Shown here: positions 9,940 to 19,344 of the stretch, in pieces
Numbering within the stretch: position 1 is the stretch's first letter
Layout: each line of letters begins with the position of its first letter
Source of the DNA: an uncultured Cyclobacteriaceae bacterium
GTDB taxonomy: Bacteria > Bacteroidota > Bacteroidia > Cytophagales > Cyclobacteriaceae
Direction: 5' to 3'
Length of the DNA: 64,000 nucleotides
Assembly: GCA_943788235.1 (NCBI GenBank)
Contig: CALSPM010000001.1
Coordinates: forward strand, 248,001 to 312,000
The notes under the pieces: generated by a model
Database searches by the model: none
Told to the model about the DNA's origin: nothing
Seen by the model: the letters and a program-made list of their open reading frames with translations, nothing else
Program-made: the position numbers and the translations under genes

Positions 9940-9973
9940 AAAAAGGTATTGCTGTTAAGTAATGCCTTTTTTT
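9940..9973 (+). terminator. Rho-independent terminator after hppA
   Basis: A 13-base-pair stem beginning AAAAAGGTATTGC (9940-9952) pairs with GTAATGCCTTTTT (9959-9971) through a six-base loop; two pairs are G-U. It runs into a T tract and lies about 60 bases after the hppA stop. Confidence 0.85.
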
Positions 9974-10408
9974 ATAGAGAATAGTTGTGGTGCGTTTCAA
10001 GATATTCTCATCAGGGATGAATAATTAATTGTAAAATGAAGATAGTTACGCCTTGAAATCGTTGAATCCTCAGTATAATTTATATTCGTTTCACTTCCTT
10101 TCTTCGCGTTATGCATTTACAAATAATTTTATAATCTTTGTGTACAAACAATCCTTTGAACATTTTTTTGAAGGAAACCAAATAACCAAATGTATTCATA
10201 CGCAGCTTCGTCCTGAATATATGTTTCGATCGCTTCGAATGTATCAATCAATCTTACTGCTCAAGGTAAAGCCTATATTGTCAATAAAATTATGCATTTT
10301 TTATGTACAAAATCAGTATAAATTACTTTTAATATTGATTTATCCCTTTTTGAAGGGTTACCCCTTCAGTTTAACTCGTATTTATTCAAGATCAGGTTTA
10401 TAAATAAT
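9974..10408. other. Gene-free stretch before the ECF sigma gene
   Basis: About 435 bases of AT-rich sequence. An open frame at 10053-10403 on the plus strand has no recognisable motif, no domain-like composition and runs into the sigma gene, so I do not call it. A perfect inverted repeat, GAAGGG-TTAC-CCCTTC, lies at 10352-10367, 40 bases before the sigma factor start. It has no T tract, so it is not a terminator and could be part of the sigma promoter or a regulator site. Confidence 0.5.
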
Positions 10409-10948
10409 ATGACGGAGCAACAAATACTTGATCATATTTCTCGAGGAGATGAAACCGCCTTGGACTATTTGTATAAAAAATATTATCCCATGATGACCAA
10501 AATGGTCCTTAAAAATAATGGTACAGTCGAGGAAGCGAATGATGTATATCAAGATGCCTTAATTGTTTTTTGGCAAAAAGCCATTAGTGGAGACCTTAAA
10601 ATCACGTCTAAAATAAGTACCTATTTATACAGTATTTGTAAAAATTGCTGGCTGAAGGAATTAAGTCGTAAAAAGCGACTGAGCTATACAGAACAAGAAG
10701 GATCAATCGTCCAATCTGATCCCGAGGACATAATATCAAAGGTGGTTCAGGATGCGATGGAGGTGTTGGGAGATCCTTGTAAAAGTGTTCTGACCTATTA
10801 CTACTTCAACGAAATGTCAATGTCAGAGATAGCAGCTCGCATGAACTATTCCAATGCCGATACCGTCAAAGCGAAAAAGTATAAGTGTAAAAAGCGCTTA
10901 GATGTTCTCATTAAGAAAAATTACACTCAAGAAGATTTTTTTAATTAA
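10409..10948 (+). CDS. ECF RNA polymerase sigma factor
   Basis: A 179-residue sigma-70 family protein without sigma-1 or sigma-3 regions, as in extracytoplasmic-function sigmas. Region 2 is at about residues 10-80 with QDALIVFWQK resembling the -10 recognition helix. Region 4 is at about 120-170 with the helix-turn-helix MSMSEIAARMNYSNADTVKAKK. The next gene starts one base after its TAA and encodes a membrane protein with an anti-sigma-like N-terminus, so the pair is probably a sense-and-release unit. Which genes it controls is unknown. It may regulate itself from the unexplained 435-base upstream region. Confidence 0.92.
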   Translation: MTEQQILDHISRGDETALDYLYKKYYPMMTKMVLKNNGTVEEANDVYQDALIVFWQKAISGDLKITSKISTYLYSICKNCWLKELSRKKRLSYTEQEGSIVQSDPEDIISKVVQDAMEVLGDPCKSVLTYYYFNEMSMSEIAARMNYSNADTVKAKKYKCKKRLDVLIKKNYTQEDFFN

Positions 10949-11866
10949 ATGAAATCAGAGGATCAAGAGGAAGCTATTGCACAATATTTAACGCGGCGAA
11001 TGTCTGAAGTTGAAAGGAGTGCTTTTGAAAAAAAAATCAGTGAAAGTCCGCAGTTGGCCCAAAAAATTGAGTTTGAAAAACAGATTACTCAGGGAATCAA
11101 AAATTACAAAAAAGGAATCTTAAAATCTCGTTTAGATCAATTAGAGCTAGGTCCGAGCATTGTTGAAACGACTTCCATTACCACCAAAATCATATTAGCT
11201 GGCATAACTGTGATCGTTATAGGTGGCTTATCTTATTTTATGCTGACTCCCGATGAAATCCTAGTTATTGAAAAACAAGAGACAATGATAGGTACCGATG
11301 GGATAACGGAAGATAAAAACGAGAAGATTTCGCTAGAAATAGACACATCTTATCTGATGTTGATCGATAAAAAAGAAGATGAAAAGACCCCATCAATCAC
11401 AAAAGACATCGAAAATACGACGGTTAAAGTAACAACAAAACAATCAAAAAAGGAGTTAAAATCCGATAACGTAATTTTCCAAGCAGAGGTAGAAGTAGTA
11501 CTTCCAGATATGGATGAAACTGAAATATCTTTTGATGTGGCATTTGATTCTCTCCAAGATTTCTCTGATGATTTAATCAAAAATCAAGCGCAAATTAATT
11601 CGGTAACCGAATTGGAGGTAGAAATTGAAATGAAAAAAACTAAAAAACTAAAATATATTTATGTAGGCGAAAAATTAATTTTAATCGGAGATTTTTCTAC
11701 GTCACTTTATCAAATTATTGAAGACAATATGATCGCTGAAAAGAAACTCTATTTGTACTTTGAGCAGGAGTACTACATCTTAACCAAAACCTCCGAGAAG
11801 AAAGTATTAATCCCGGTGAGTGACATAAGATTATTAGATTATCTGTTAGACCTCAGAAACAAATAA
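10949..11866 (+). CDS. Putative membrane-anchored anti-sigma factor
   Basis: A 305-residue protein with no family I can name firmly. Residues 10-50 (IAQYLTRRMSEVERSAFEKK and following) resemble the cytoplasmic anti-sigma domain found at the N-terminus of many ECF partners, without the zinc-binding His/Cys set. One membrane helix spans about residues 76-98. The rest is an outside domain, first a charged Glu/Lys/Asp-rich linker to about residue 215 and then a short beta-rich C-terminus. It starts directly after the sigma factor stop, which fits regulation of that sigma by sequestration. Function is inferred from position and topology. Confidence 0.65.
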   Translation: MKSEDQEEAIAQYLTRRMSEVERSAFEKKISESPQLAQKIEFEKQITQGIKNYKKGILKSRLDQLELGPSIVETTSITTKIILAGITVIVIGGLSYFMLTPDEILVIEKQETMIGTDGITEDKNEKISLEIDTSYLMLIDKKEDEKTPSITKDIENTTVKVTTKQSKKELKSDNVIFQAEVEVVLPDMDETEISFDVAFDSLQDFSDDLIKNQAQINSVTELEVEIEMKKTKKLKYIYVGEKLILIGDFSTSLYQIIEDNMIAEKKLYLYFEQEYYILTKTSEKKVLIPVSDIRLLDYLLDLRNK

Positions 11867-11911
11867 TAAGTTCAGACTATTTTTCGGTTATTTTGTAACT
11901 TGCGCTTCACA

Positions 11912-12802
11912 ATGAAAGATAGTAAAAGGCAGAAAAGAAAATTGGGAAGTTTCCCTTTTCTCAGTGTAATATTCAGCATCACCCTGTCGCTCGTGGTCAT
12001 GGGCATTTTTGGTGTTTCATTTATTTATCTCAAAACTCTTACTTCTATTGTCCAATCAAACGTTGAAATACAGGTCTATTTAGATAAATCTATCATAGAT
12101 CATGATATGAAGCGATTGCAAAAGATCCTGACTACCCGACCTTACATTCGATCAGGTGATGCTGCAGAAAACATCAATTTTATTAGCAAAGAAATGGCTG
12201 CTGAAGTATTTATCAGAGATACGGGTGAAGATTTCACTAAATTTCTAGGGGATAACCCACTGAGAGATGCTTTTTCAGTGAAGATCACCAATCAATATCA
12301 ATCGGTAGACAGCTTGCAAGCTATAGAGATAGACTTAAGACGTTTACCAGGAGTTTATGAAGTAGTTTTTCAGGAATCTTTAATAGCCAGCATCAATAAA
12401 AATCTAAGAAAAATTGGGGTATTGCTTTTGGGTATGACGCTGATATTATTAGTTGCTGTTATTGTTTTGATCAATAATACCATAAGAATAGCCTTGTTCT
12501 CTCAAAGATTTTTGATCAGGAGTATGCAATTAGTGGGTGCTACGAAAGGATTTATCAGGTGGCCATTCTTGAAAAGATCTTTAATTTATGGATTGGTTTC
12601 TGGTATTTTGGCCTCGGGAATCATTTTTGGCCTCATTGAATTTGCACAATATCAAATTGATGATTTGGATAAGCTTTATGTAGAAGAGCCCTTATTTATT
12701 TTATTTGCTGTTTTGATATTTTTGGGCCTTTTAATCTCATATCTTAGTACCTTATCCTCTATGAGGCGCTATTTCAAAATTTCACTAGACGAACTTTATT
12801 AA
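11912..12802 (+). CDS. ftsX: Cell division protein FtsX
   Basis: A 296-residue membrane protein with the FtsX layout. A first helix near residues 18-42 is followed by a periplasmic domain of about 120 residues and then three helices in the C-terminal half (permease FtsX/MacB fold). FtsX with the ATPase FtsE regulates peptidoglycan hydrolases at the septum. The ATG at 11912 is chosen over an in-frame TTG 12 bases earlier. ftsE is not adjacent. The genes that follow (DUF3098, uppP, truB, ribF) run in the same direction with short gaps, an order commonly seen in Bacteroidota. Confidence 0.92.
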   Translation: MKDSKRQKRKLGSFPFLSVIFSITLSLVVMGIFGVSFIYLKTLTSIVQSNVEIQVYLDKSIIDHDMKRLQKILTTRPYIRSGDAAENINFISKEMAAEVFIRDTGEDFTKFLGDNPLRDAFSVKITNQYQSVDSLQAIEIDLRRLPGVYEVVFQESLIASINKNLRKIGVLLLGMTLILLVAVIVLINNTIRIALFSQRFLIRSMQLVGATKGFIRWPFLKRSLIYGLVSGILASGIIFGLIEFAQYQIDDLDKLYVEEPLFILFAVLIFLGLLISYLSTLSSMRRYFKISLDELY

Positions 12803-12812
12803 ACAGAAACAA

Positions 12813-13040
12813 ATGTCAGTTCAAACCAAATTTGCTTTTAAAAAAATAAATTATCTGATTATGATCTTAGGTATTGCCTTGATTCTTTTAGGCTTTTTGA
12901 TTATGTCCTTAGATCAAGAGACTTATGGATTTGGATTCTTCGGTTTAACCTTAGGTCCGATCATTGTTTTTTCAGGATTCATGATTCAGTTTGTTGCCAT
13001 TTTATATAAGTCAAAAAAAGCGAATAATTTAGAAGAATAA
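12813..13040 (+). CDS. DUF3098 small membrane protein
   Basis: A 75-residue protein with two membrane helices at about residues 15-33 and 43-64 and a polar, Lys-rich tail. It matches the DUF3098 family that sits between ftsX and uppP in many Bacteroidota. No function is known for the family. It begins 10 bases after ftsX and ends one base before uppP, so it is clearly part of the same transcript. A link to cell-envelope growth is only suggested by these neighbours. Confidence 0.82.
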   Translation: MSVQTKFAFKKINYLIMILGIALILLGFLIMSLDQETYGFGFFGLTLGPIIVFSGFMIQFVAILYKSKKANNLEE

Positions 13041-13041
13041 A

Positions 13042-13839
13042 ATGACTTGGATTGATGCGCTTATTCTGGGGATTATTCAAGGTCTCACAGAATTTTTACC
13101 CGTTAGTAGCAGTGGGCATTTAGAGATCGGCGTTGTTTTATTGGGAATAAACTCCACAAACAATCTCTTGTTTGCCTTGATCGTTCATATGGCTACTAGC
13201 CTGAGCACTATTTTTGTTTTTCACAAAGACATTCTTTTATTAATTAAGGGGTTATTGAAATTTGAATGGAATGATTCGACAAAGTTTGTACTGAAGATAA
13301 TTATTTCAATGTTTCCTGTAGGTATAGTTGGCCTGCTTTTTGAAAGTGAAATTGAAGCTTTATTCACAGGAGATTTGTATTTAGTAGGGGGAATGCTGCT
13401 GGTTACCTCGATATTACTATTCATTCCTCGCTATTTTAGTCAAGGTATAGGTGAAGTTACTTTTGGAAAATCTTTGGTTATTGGACTGGCACAATCGATA
13501 GCCATTTTGCCGGGGATATCAAGATCCGGATCAACGATTGCTATGGCATTAGTCTTGGGAGTGAGTAGGGAAAAAGCAGCTAAATTTTCTTTTTTAATGG
13601 TTCTTTTGCCTATAATTGGAGCAAGTTTACTCAAGGTTAAAAAATATATTGAGTTCCCTGACTTAGAACCTGAAATAAACACTTTGACCTTATTTTTAGG
13701 ATTTATGACTGCTTTTATTTCTGGTTATTTAGCTTGTCGATGGATGGTAAAAATCGTAAAGAAAGGAAAACTCGTCTATTTTTCTATTTATTGTTTTATT
13801 TTGGGTTTGACCGCTATTTATTATAGTTATATGCTATGA
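13042..13839 (+). CDS. uppP: Undecaprenyl-diphosphatase
   Basis: A 265-residue polytopic membrane enzyme that recycles undecaprenyl pyrophosphate to the phosphate carrier used for peptidoglycan and other envelope polymers; overproduction gives bacitracin resistance (BacA). The first signature, GLTEFLPVSSSGHLEIG, is at residues 14-30 with the catalytic Glu17. The second, PGISRSGST, is near residues 157-165 and contains the essential Arg. About eight hydrophobic segments are visible. It follows DUF3098 by one base and overlaps truB by four bases. Confidence 0.97.
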   Translation: MTWIDALILGIIQGLTEFLPVSSSGHLEIGVVLLGINSTNNLLFALIVHMATSLSTIFVFHKDILLLIKGLLKFEWNDSTKFVLKIIISMFPVGIVGLLFESEIEALFTGDLYLVGGMLLVTSILLFIPRYFSQGIGEVTFGKSLVIGLAQSIAILPGISRSGSTIAMALVLGVSREKAAKFSFLMVLLPIIGASLLKVKKYIEFPDLEPEINTLTLFLGFMTAFISGYLACRWMVKIVKKGKLVYFSIYCFILGLTAIYYSYML

Positions 13840-14516
13840 TTATTCCAGAGGAAGGGCGCTTATTACTGGTCAACAAACCCAAAAGTTGGACCTCATTTGA
13901 TGTAGTCAACAAATTAAGGTACCTACTAAAAATAAAGAAAATAGGTCATGCCGGAACCCTAGATCCCTTGGCAAGGGGCTTGTTACTCATTGGAATAGGC
14001 AAGTATACTAAAAAACTAGAAGGCCTTCAAATGTTAGATAAGACCTATGAAGGTATCATCGAAATAGGTAAAACTACGCCTTCCTTTGATTTAGAAACAT
14101 CTTTTGACTCTTTCTCAGACTATAGGCATATCACACCTGAGGCCATAGCTGCAGTAGTTGAAGCTTTAACTGGAGAACTGGATCAGATGCCGCCTATTTA
14201 TTCAGCGATTAAAGTCAATGGACAACGGGCCTATAAAAGTGCCCGAAAAAATGAAATCATTGAGCTCAAGTCACGAAAAATCAAAGTGTATAAGTTTGAT
14301 ATTACTCAGGTACATTTGCCTGAAATTCATTTCAGAGTGGTATGTTCAAAGGGTACTTATATCAGGAGTCTGGCTAAGGATTTAGGCGAGCAATTGGGTG
14401 TAGGGGGCTATTTAAAAGAGTTGATAAGAACGCAAGTTGGCAATTATAAATTAGAAAATGCCTTGCAACTTGAACAATTAGTTGATCAAATTAATTTTAA
14501 AAATGGATGTAATTGA
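13836..14516 (+). CDS. truB: tRNA pseudouridine-55 synthase
   Basis: A 226-residue TruB, which makes pseudouridine at position 55 in the T loop of most tRNAs. The catalytic aspartate is Asp43 in GHAGTLDPLARG. The motif KGTYIRSLAKDLGE near residue 170 and the early NKPKSWTSFDVVNKLR are also typical. It is shorter than the E. coli enzyme because it lacks the C-terminal PUA domain, as is common in this phylum. It overlaps uppP by four bases, and the ribF start lies inside its 3' end. Confidence 0.96.
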   Translation: MIIPEEGRLLLVNKPKSWTSFDVVNKLRYLLKIKKIGHAGTLDPLARGLLLIGIGKYTKKLEGLQMLDKTYEGIIEIGKTTPSFDLETSFDSFSDYRHITPEAIAAVVEALTGELDQMPPIYSAIKVNGQRAYKSARKNEIIELKSRKIKVYKFDITQVHLPEIHFRVVCSKGTYIRSLAKDLGEQLGVGGYLKELIRTQVGNYKLENALQLEQLVDQINFKNGCN

Positions 14517-15439
14517 TCATTTTGAAGAATTGGATGCTTGTATTTTACCCATCGTCACCAGTGGTACCTTTGATGGAGTTCATTGTGGACATCTGAAAAT
14601 TTTAAGTGGTTTGGTTCAGCAAGCTCAAACTCGCGGAGGAGAAAGTGTGGTCATCACTTATTGGCCTCATCCTAGATTTATATTGGGAAAGGGGTCTAGT
14701 TCATTGAAACTGCTCAGTACATTTGAAGAAAAAGTAAAACTACTGAGTGATATAGGTGTTGATTATTTGTTAAAAGTACGATTTTCAAAAGAATTTTCGG
14801 AATTATCACCGGAAGCTTTTGTCCAGAAAGTATTAATAAAAGGAATCAACGCTAAAAAATTCATCATCGGTTACGACCACCGCTTTGGTAAAAATCAGAC
14901 AGGAGACATTGATTTTTTAAAAAAAAATAAGGAGCGTTTTGGCTTAGAGATCGAAGAAATCTCACGATTGGACGTAGACCAAGTGGGTATCAGTTCTACC
15001 AATATCCGCCAGGCCTTGGCTGCTGGAGAAGGTAGATGCCGCCCAAGGATATCTTGGACGTTATTATAGCTTATCTGGAATAGTTACCCGAGGGGATCAG
15101 ATCGGTAGAAAAATAGGGTTTCCTACTGCGAATCTCTTTATCTCTGAATCATACAAATTAATTCCCTCAGATGGTGTCTATGCCATCTTTGTATATTTAG
15201 GACTTGAGCGCTTCGATGGGATGCTCAATATTGGGTGGCGTCCTACGGTGAAAGGTAAAAAGCAGACGATTGAAGCGCATTTGTTTGGTTTCAATAAGGA
15301 CATTTATGGAAGCTATCTAAGGGTCGAACTGGTATCAATCATTCGTAAAGAAATTGAGTTTAACCATTTAGATGGTTTGAAAGAACAATTGATTAAAGAT
15401 AAATTAGCAGCGAAAATAATATTAGAAAAAGTTAATTAG
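14503..15439 (+). pseudogene. ribF: Bifunctional riboflavin kinase / FAD synthetase, broken by one extra base
   Basis: The gene would encode 311 residues, the usual RibF length, if one base near 15031 were removed. The first part, 14503-15030, holds the FAD synthetase half with GTFDGVHCGH at residues 21-30 and ends SSTNIRQALAAGE. As read, the frame then continues out of phase to a stop at 15067-15069. The other frame resumes exactly at this point with VDAAQGYLGRYYSLSG, then GFPTANL and LNIGWRPTV of the riboflavin kinase half, and ends at 15439. RibF makes FMN and FAD and is normally essential, so a sequencing or assembly error is likelier than real loss. Confidence 0.85.
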
Positions 15440-15444
15440 AGCAA

Positions 15445-15777
15445 ATGAAGGAGTCAGAAATAAAGTTCAAGGTTTCACTTGATGATGAAAATATCCCAGA
15501 AAAAATAGAATGGGACGCTGATGAAAAGGAAAAATCAGGTTATTCAGAAACCAAGTCGATTAGTGTTTCCTTATGGGATAGTGAGCAAAAAAACACTTTG
15601 AGAATTGATCTATGGGCAAAAGATATGCCATTAGATGAAATGAAGCGATTTTATATAGATTGCTTGGGAGGAATTGGTCAGACTTTATTGAATGCCACAG
15701 GGGATCAATTTATGTCTGAAGAAATTAATGGACTCTGCGATAAATTAGTAGCACATGTCAAAAAGGAAGCCGAATAA
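15445..15777 (+). CDS. gldC: Gliding motility protein GldC
   Basis: A 110-residue protein matching GldC over its whole length, with the conserved core LRIDLWAKDMPLDEMKRFY near residues 52-70. GldC is a small, probably cytoplasmic protein that aids the gliding machinery in Flavobacterium; it is not strictly required there and is found in many Bacteroidota whether or not they glide. It starts five bases after the ribF stop and ends the run that began at ftsX. Its presence with porX fits a lineage having type IX secretion, but does not prove motility. Confidence 0.87.
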   Translation: MKESEIKFKVSLDDENIPEKIEWDADEKEKSGYSETKSISVSLWDSEQKNTLRIDLWAKDMPLDEMKRFYIDCLGGIGQTLLNATGDQFMSEEINGLCDKLVAHVKKEAE

Positions 15778-16065
15778 GGAGTTAATTTTTATGCAAATCA
15801 TTTGAGTTTTTTTGAATGAGATAACTTTCTATGGATTGTTTTGAAAGAAAGAATGATTGATATGTATTCATAGTGTCATTACTCTTAATAATGAATGATA
15901 TGTCTGAAGTGAGTAATGCGGTAATATTAGAGTAATAAGCAATTAAATGAGAAAAGTTAATTTTGTTCCTCAAATCTCTAAATCTTATTGTGTTTAGTTG
16001 GATCATTATTCCATTTTAATAAAAAAAATAACTATTATTATCAATATAATTTTAACTGAAAATTT
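15778..16065. other. Gene-free stretch upstream of the TonB receptor
   Basis: About 290 bases, very AT-rich, between gldC and the receptor start. A small minus-strand frame at 15782-16006 has no recognisable features and is not called. I see no clear terminator or promoter. Confidence 0.4.
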
Positions 16066-19000
16066 ATGAAGTTTGTTATTTTAAATATTATAATATTTTG
16101 TGGGCTCCTGCTCTGGCCATCTATGTCTTATTCTCAAAGAAGTATTTCTGGGAATATTGTAGATGAGGATAATAAGGGTATTAGCAAATGCAAGTATCAT
16201 CATGAAGAATTCTGAAATGGGTACGGTTTCCAAAGAGGATGGGAGCTTTTCCCTGAATTTGCCAGAACAATTAAAATCGATTGTCGTGAGTGCCAAGGGG
16301 TTTGAAACTCAAGAATTAACCATTGGAGCAAAATCGATTTTCGATATTATGATGATCAAGAGTAACAAACAAAAGCCTCAAACACAGATATCTGGAATTG
16401 TTTTGGATAAAGGGAATCGGGAATCCTTGATTGGGGTCAATATTGTTGTGAAGGGAACCGTATTGGGTACTGTAACAGATTTAGATGGAACATTTGTTCT
16501 TAGTGTGCAAGCAGCACCTCCTATTTTGTTGGCTGTTTCAAGTATTGGCTACAATAGTCAGGAAATTGAAATCAATGATACCAACGTTATGGATCTTAGA
16601 AATCATTTTAGAGGAAGCCATTGAAATAGGTCAAGAGGTAGTGGTTTCTGCTTCTAGAATTGAGGAACGAATTCTTGAATCTCCCGTGTCTATAGAGAAA
16701 ATGAATATTTTAGATATTCAAAATACTTCAGCGGATAATTATTATAAAGCTATTGCTAATTTGAAGGGTGTGGATGTGGCCTCAAGTAGTATTAATTTTC
16801 AGGTCATCAATACAAGAGGATTTGCCAATACAGGAAATACGAGATTTGTGCAATTAATTGATGGGATGGACACACAAGCACCTGCTCTGAATTTTCCAGT
16901 AGGCAATTTAAATGGTCCCTCGGAATTGGATGTTGAATCTCTCGAACTCATTCCCGGAGCTTCATCTGCTCTTTATGGTCCTAATGCTTTCAGTGGGGTG
17001 CTGCTCATCAATAGTAAGAATCCTTTTGAATATCAAGGTTTGAGTGCTTTTCAAAAGATAGGGATGAATCATATGAATGATACGCAATCTAATTATACTG
17101 CGCAGCCTATGTACGAGGGTTCATTGCGCTATGCCAAAGCCTACAACAATAAATTTGCTTTTAAAGTGAACTTTTCTTATTCTGTCGCCGAAGATTGGCA
17201 TGGAAATTCTGATATGGATAGAAATGCATCTACCAATCCGTTTGCCAGTATTGGGGGAGTCAATCCAGGTGCAGATAGATTACATTTTCAAGGTGATGAA
17301 GCAGGTGTTAATTTAGCTTTACTCGCTCAAAGTGATGATTTTTTAACTTATGGCCAGTTACCATTGAATAAATTTTCAAATAATAAATTTCCCCGAACTT
17401 ACATTACAGCAGGAGATCTTCCAAATCATGCGGTAAATATTACTCCTTATCAAGAAATTGATCTTATTGATTATGGTGCTGAAAATTATAAATTTAACAC
17501 AGCACTTCATTATCGTTTGAATGATAAGGCTGAGGTCAGTTATACCTTTAACGGTGGTTGGGGAACAAGTATTTATACCGGTGCCCAGCGATATTCATTG
17601 GTCAATTTTGGGATTGTACAGCATAAGTTAGAGCTTAAAGGGGATAATTTTCATGTAAGGGCATATGGTACCATTGAGAATTCTGGAGATTCTTACATTA
17701 CGGAGTTCCTAGGTATAAGGATGCATCAAGAAGCCATAAATCTGGCCAATAATGATCCTGCAAGGCCAGCGATTTTACCAGAGGGATTTTATAATTATTT
17801 TGGTGATTATGCCGTAGAATATTTAAGATATCTTTCAGTTGAGGAGGGACTCAATCCAGGTGATATTCAAGGTGTGCCAAGTGCGGAACGAATGCAAATA
17901 GAAAATGCTGCACATAATTATGCTAGAGAGCAAATAGATGGAAGATATTTAGCTGATGAGATAAATGGAGGATTTATTACCGAAGGAGCTACGGGCGATC
18001 AATACACTTTGGCAGACTTAAAAAGTAGAGTGATGACCGGTGTAATCCCTGAAGGTCCTTTATTTAATGATAGATCGGCGATGTATCAAGCAGATGGTCA
18101 GTATGATTTCAAAAATGATATTGATTTTATGGAGCTTCAAGTGGGAGCCAGTTTTAGAATGTTTGACTTAGGTTCTAATGGTACGATCTTTCCAGATACC
18201 GTAGGAAATGAGATTACTATCAAAGAATATGGTATTTATGCTCAGACGGCTAAACGCGTTTCAGATTGGCTTAAGCTTTCAGGCTCAATTAGATATGATA
18301 AAAATGAAAATTTTAAGGGTCAAGTCAATCCTAGAATTTCAGCAGTCTTGAATCCAAATAACAATCACTTTTTTAGATTTTCTTATCAAACTGGATTCAG
18401 AATACCTACTACACAAAATCAGTACATTAATTTAGATATTATCAGTTCGAGATTGCTCGGTGGATTACCGGAATTTTACGATAAATATGTTCCAGATCCT
18501 CAGAACAATACTTATTATAAACTTCAGTCGGTTTTGGATTATCGAAATGAAATATACTCAGGGGTAGATAGTGCGGACGCTGTTGTGGTATTGGATCGTT
18601 ATACCGAGTTTAATCCAGTGAAACCTGAACAAGTAAAAACATTTGAAGTGGGTTATAAAAGTGTGATTAACAATAAGTTAGTAATTGATATGGCTTATTT
18701 TTATAATATATATACCAACTTCATCACAAATATTGGGGTGGTCGATTCCACAAAGTCGGCAACAAACTCAAGGTTATTATTGGGTTCTTCCGATGATACC
18801 TATGCTTTGACTACAAATATGACCAAACCTGTGTATACACAGGGCTTCGTAGCAGGACTGGATTATTCTTTACCCAAGGGCTATAAATTTGGGATCAATT
18901 ACTCCTGGAATCAGTTCATCAGTGGAGCAGATTATGAGCAAGGGAACACATTATTTGATTTTAATACCCCTGAGCACAAAGTCAATATTAACTTTGGTAA

Positions 19001-19268
19001 TAGAAATCTTTTTAAAAATTTCGGATTTAATATGACCTATAGATATCAGACTAAGTTTAGGTGGGAGTCCTCTTTTGCTCAAGGAGATGTACCTGCTTAC
19101 AATACATTAGATGCCCAAGTTTCTTATAAACTTTCTTCACTTAAGTCAGTTTTAAAACTGGGAGCTTCAAATTTATCTAATAAGTATTATATCCAAAGTT
19201 TAGGAGGCCCAAGCATAGGGGCAATTTATTATTTATCTATTACTTTCGATGAATTTATGAGAAGATAG
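16066..19268 (+). pseudogene. TonB-dependent receptor with two N-terminal carboxypeptidase-like domains, two frameshifts
   Basis: An outer-membrane receptor of about 1,065 residues spread over three frames. Codons from 16066 give a signal peptide (MKFVILNIIIFCGLLLW then SYSQ) and the first beta strands. An extra A near 16183 moves the frame, and a second extra base near 16590-16596 moves it again. Two carboxypeptidase-regulatory-like domains lie in tandem before the plug, at about 16129-16360 and 16384-16575. The plug begins at EVVVSASRIEERILESPVS and contains TRGFANTG and IPGASSALYGPNAFSGV. The barrel ends at 19268. No susD-like gene is adjacent, so a glycan substrate is not supported. The ligand is unknown. 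Confidence 0.85.
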
Positions 19269-19298
19269 CTTTTACAATGCAGTTAAATGAGTTTATAG

Positions 19299-19323
19299 AC
19301 CCTGCTTTTGGTGGGGTTTTTTA
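19299..19323 (+). terminator. Rho-independent terminator after the TonB receptor
   Basis: ACCCTGC (19299-19305) pairs with GTGGGGT (19311-19317) as a seven-base-pair stem with two G-U pairs and a five-base loop, followed by a run of T. It lies 30 bases after the receptor stop. Confidence 0.75.
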
Positions 19324-19344
19324 TTGTTTTATAAATTTGTTCTT

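Noticed and set aside
10053-10403. A 116-codon plus-strand open frame before the ECF sigma gene.
   Set aside because: It shows no known motif, its composition is that of AT-rich non-coding DNA, and it ends six bases before the sigma gene in the region that should hold the sigma promoter.
15782-16006. A 74-codon minus-strand open frame downstream of gldC.
   Set aside because: It has no recognisable features and begins and ends in AT-rich spacer.
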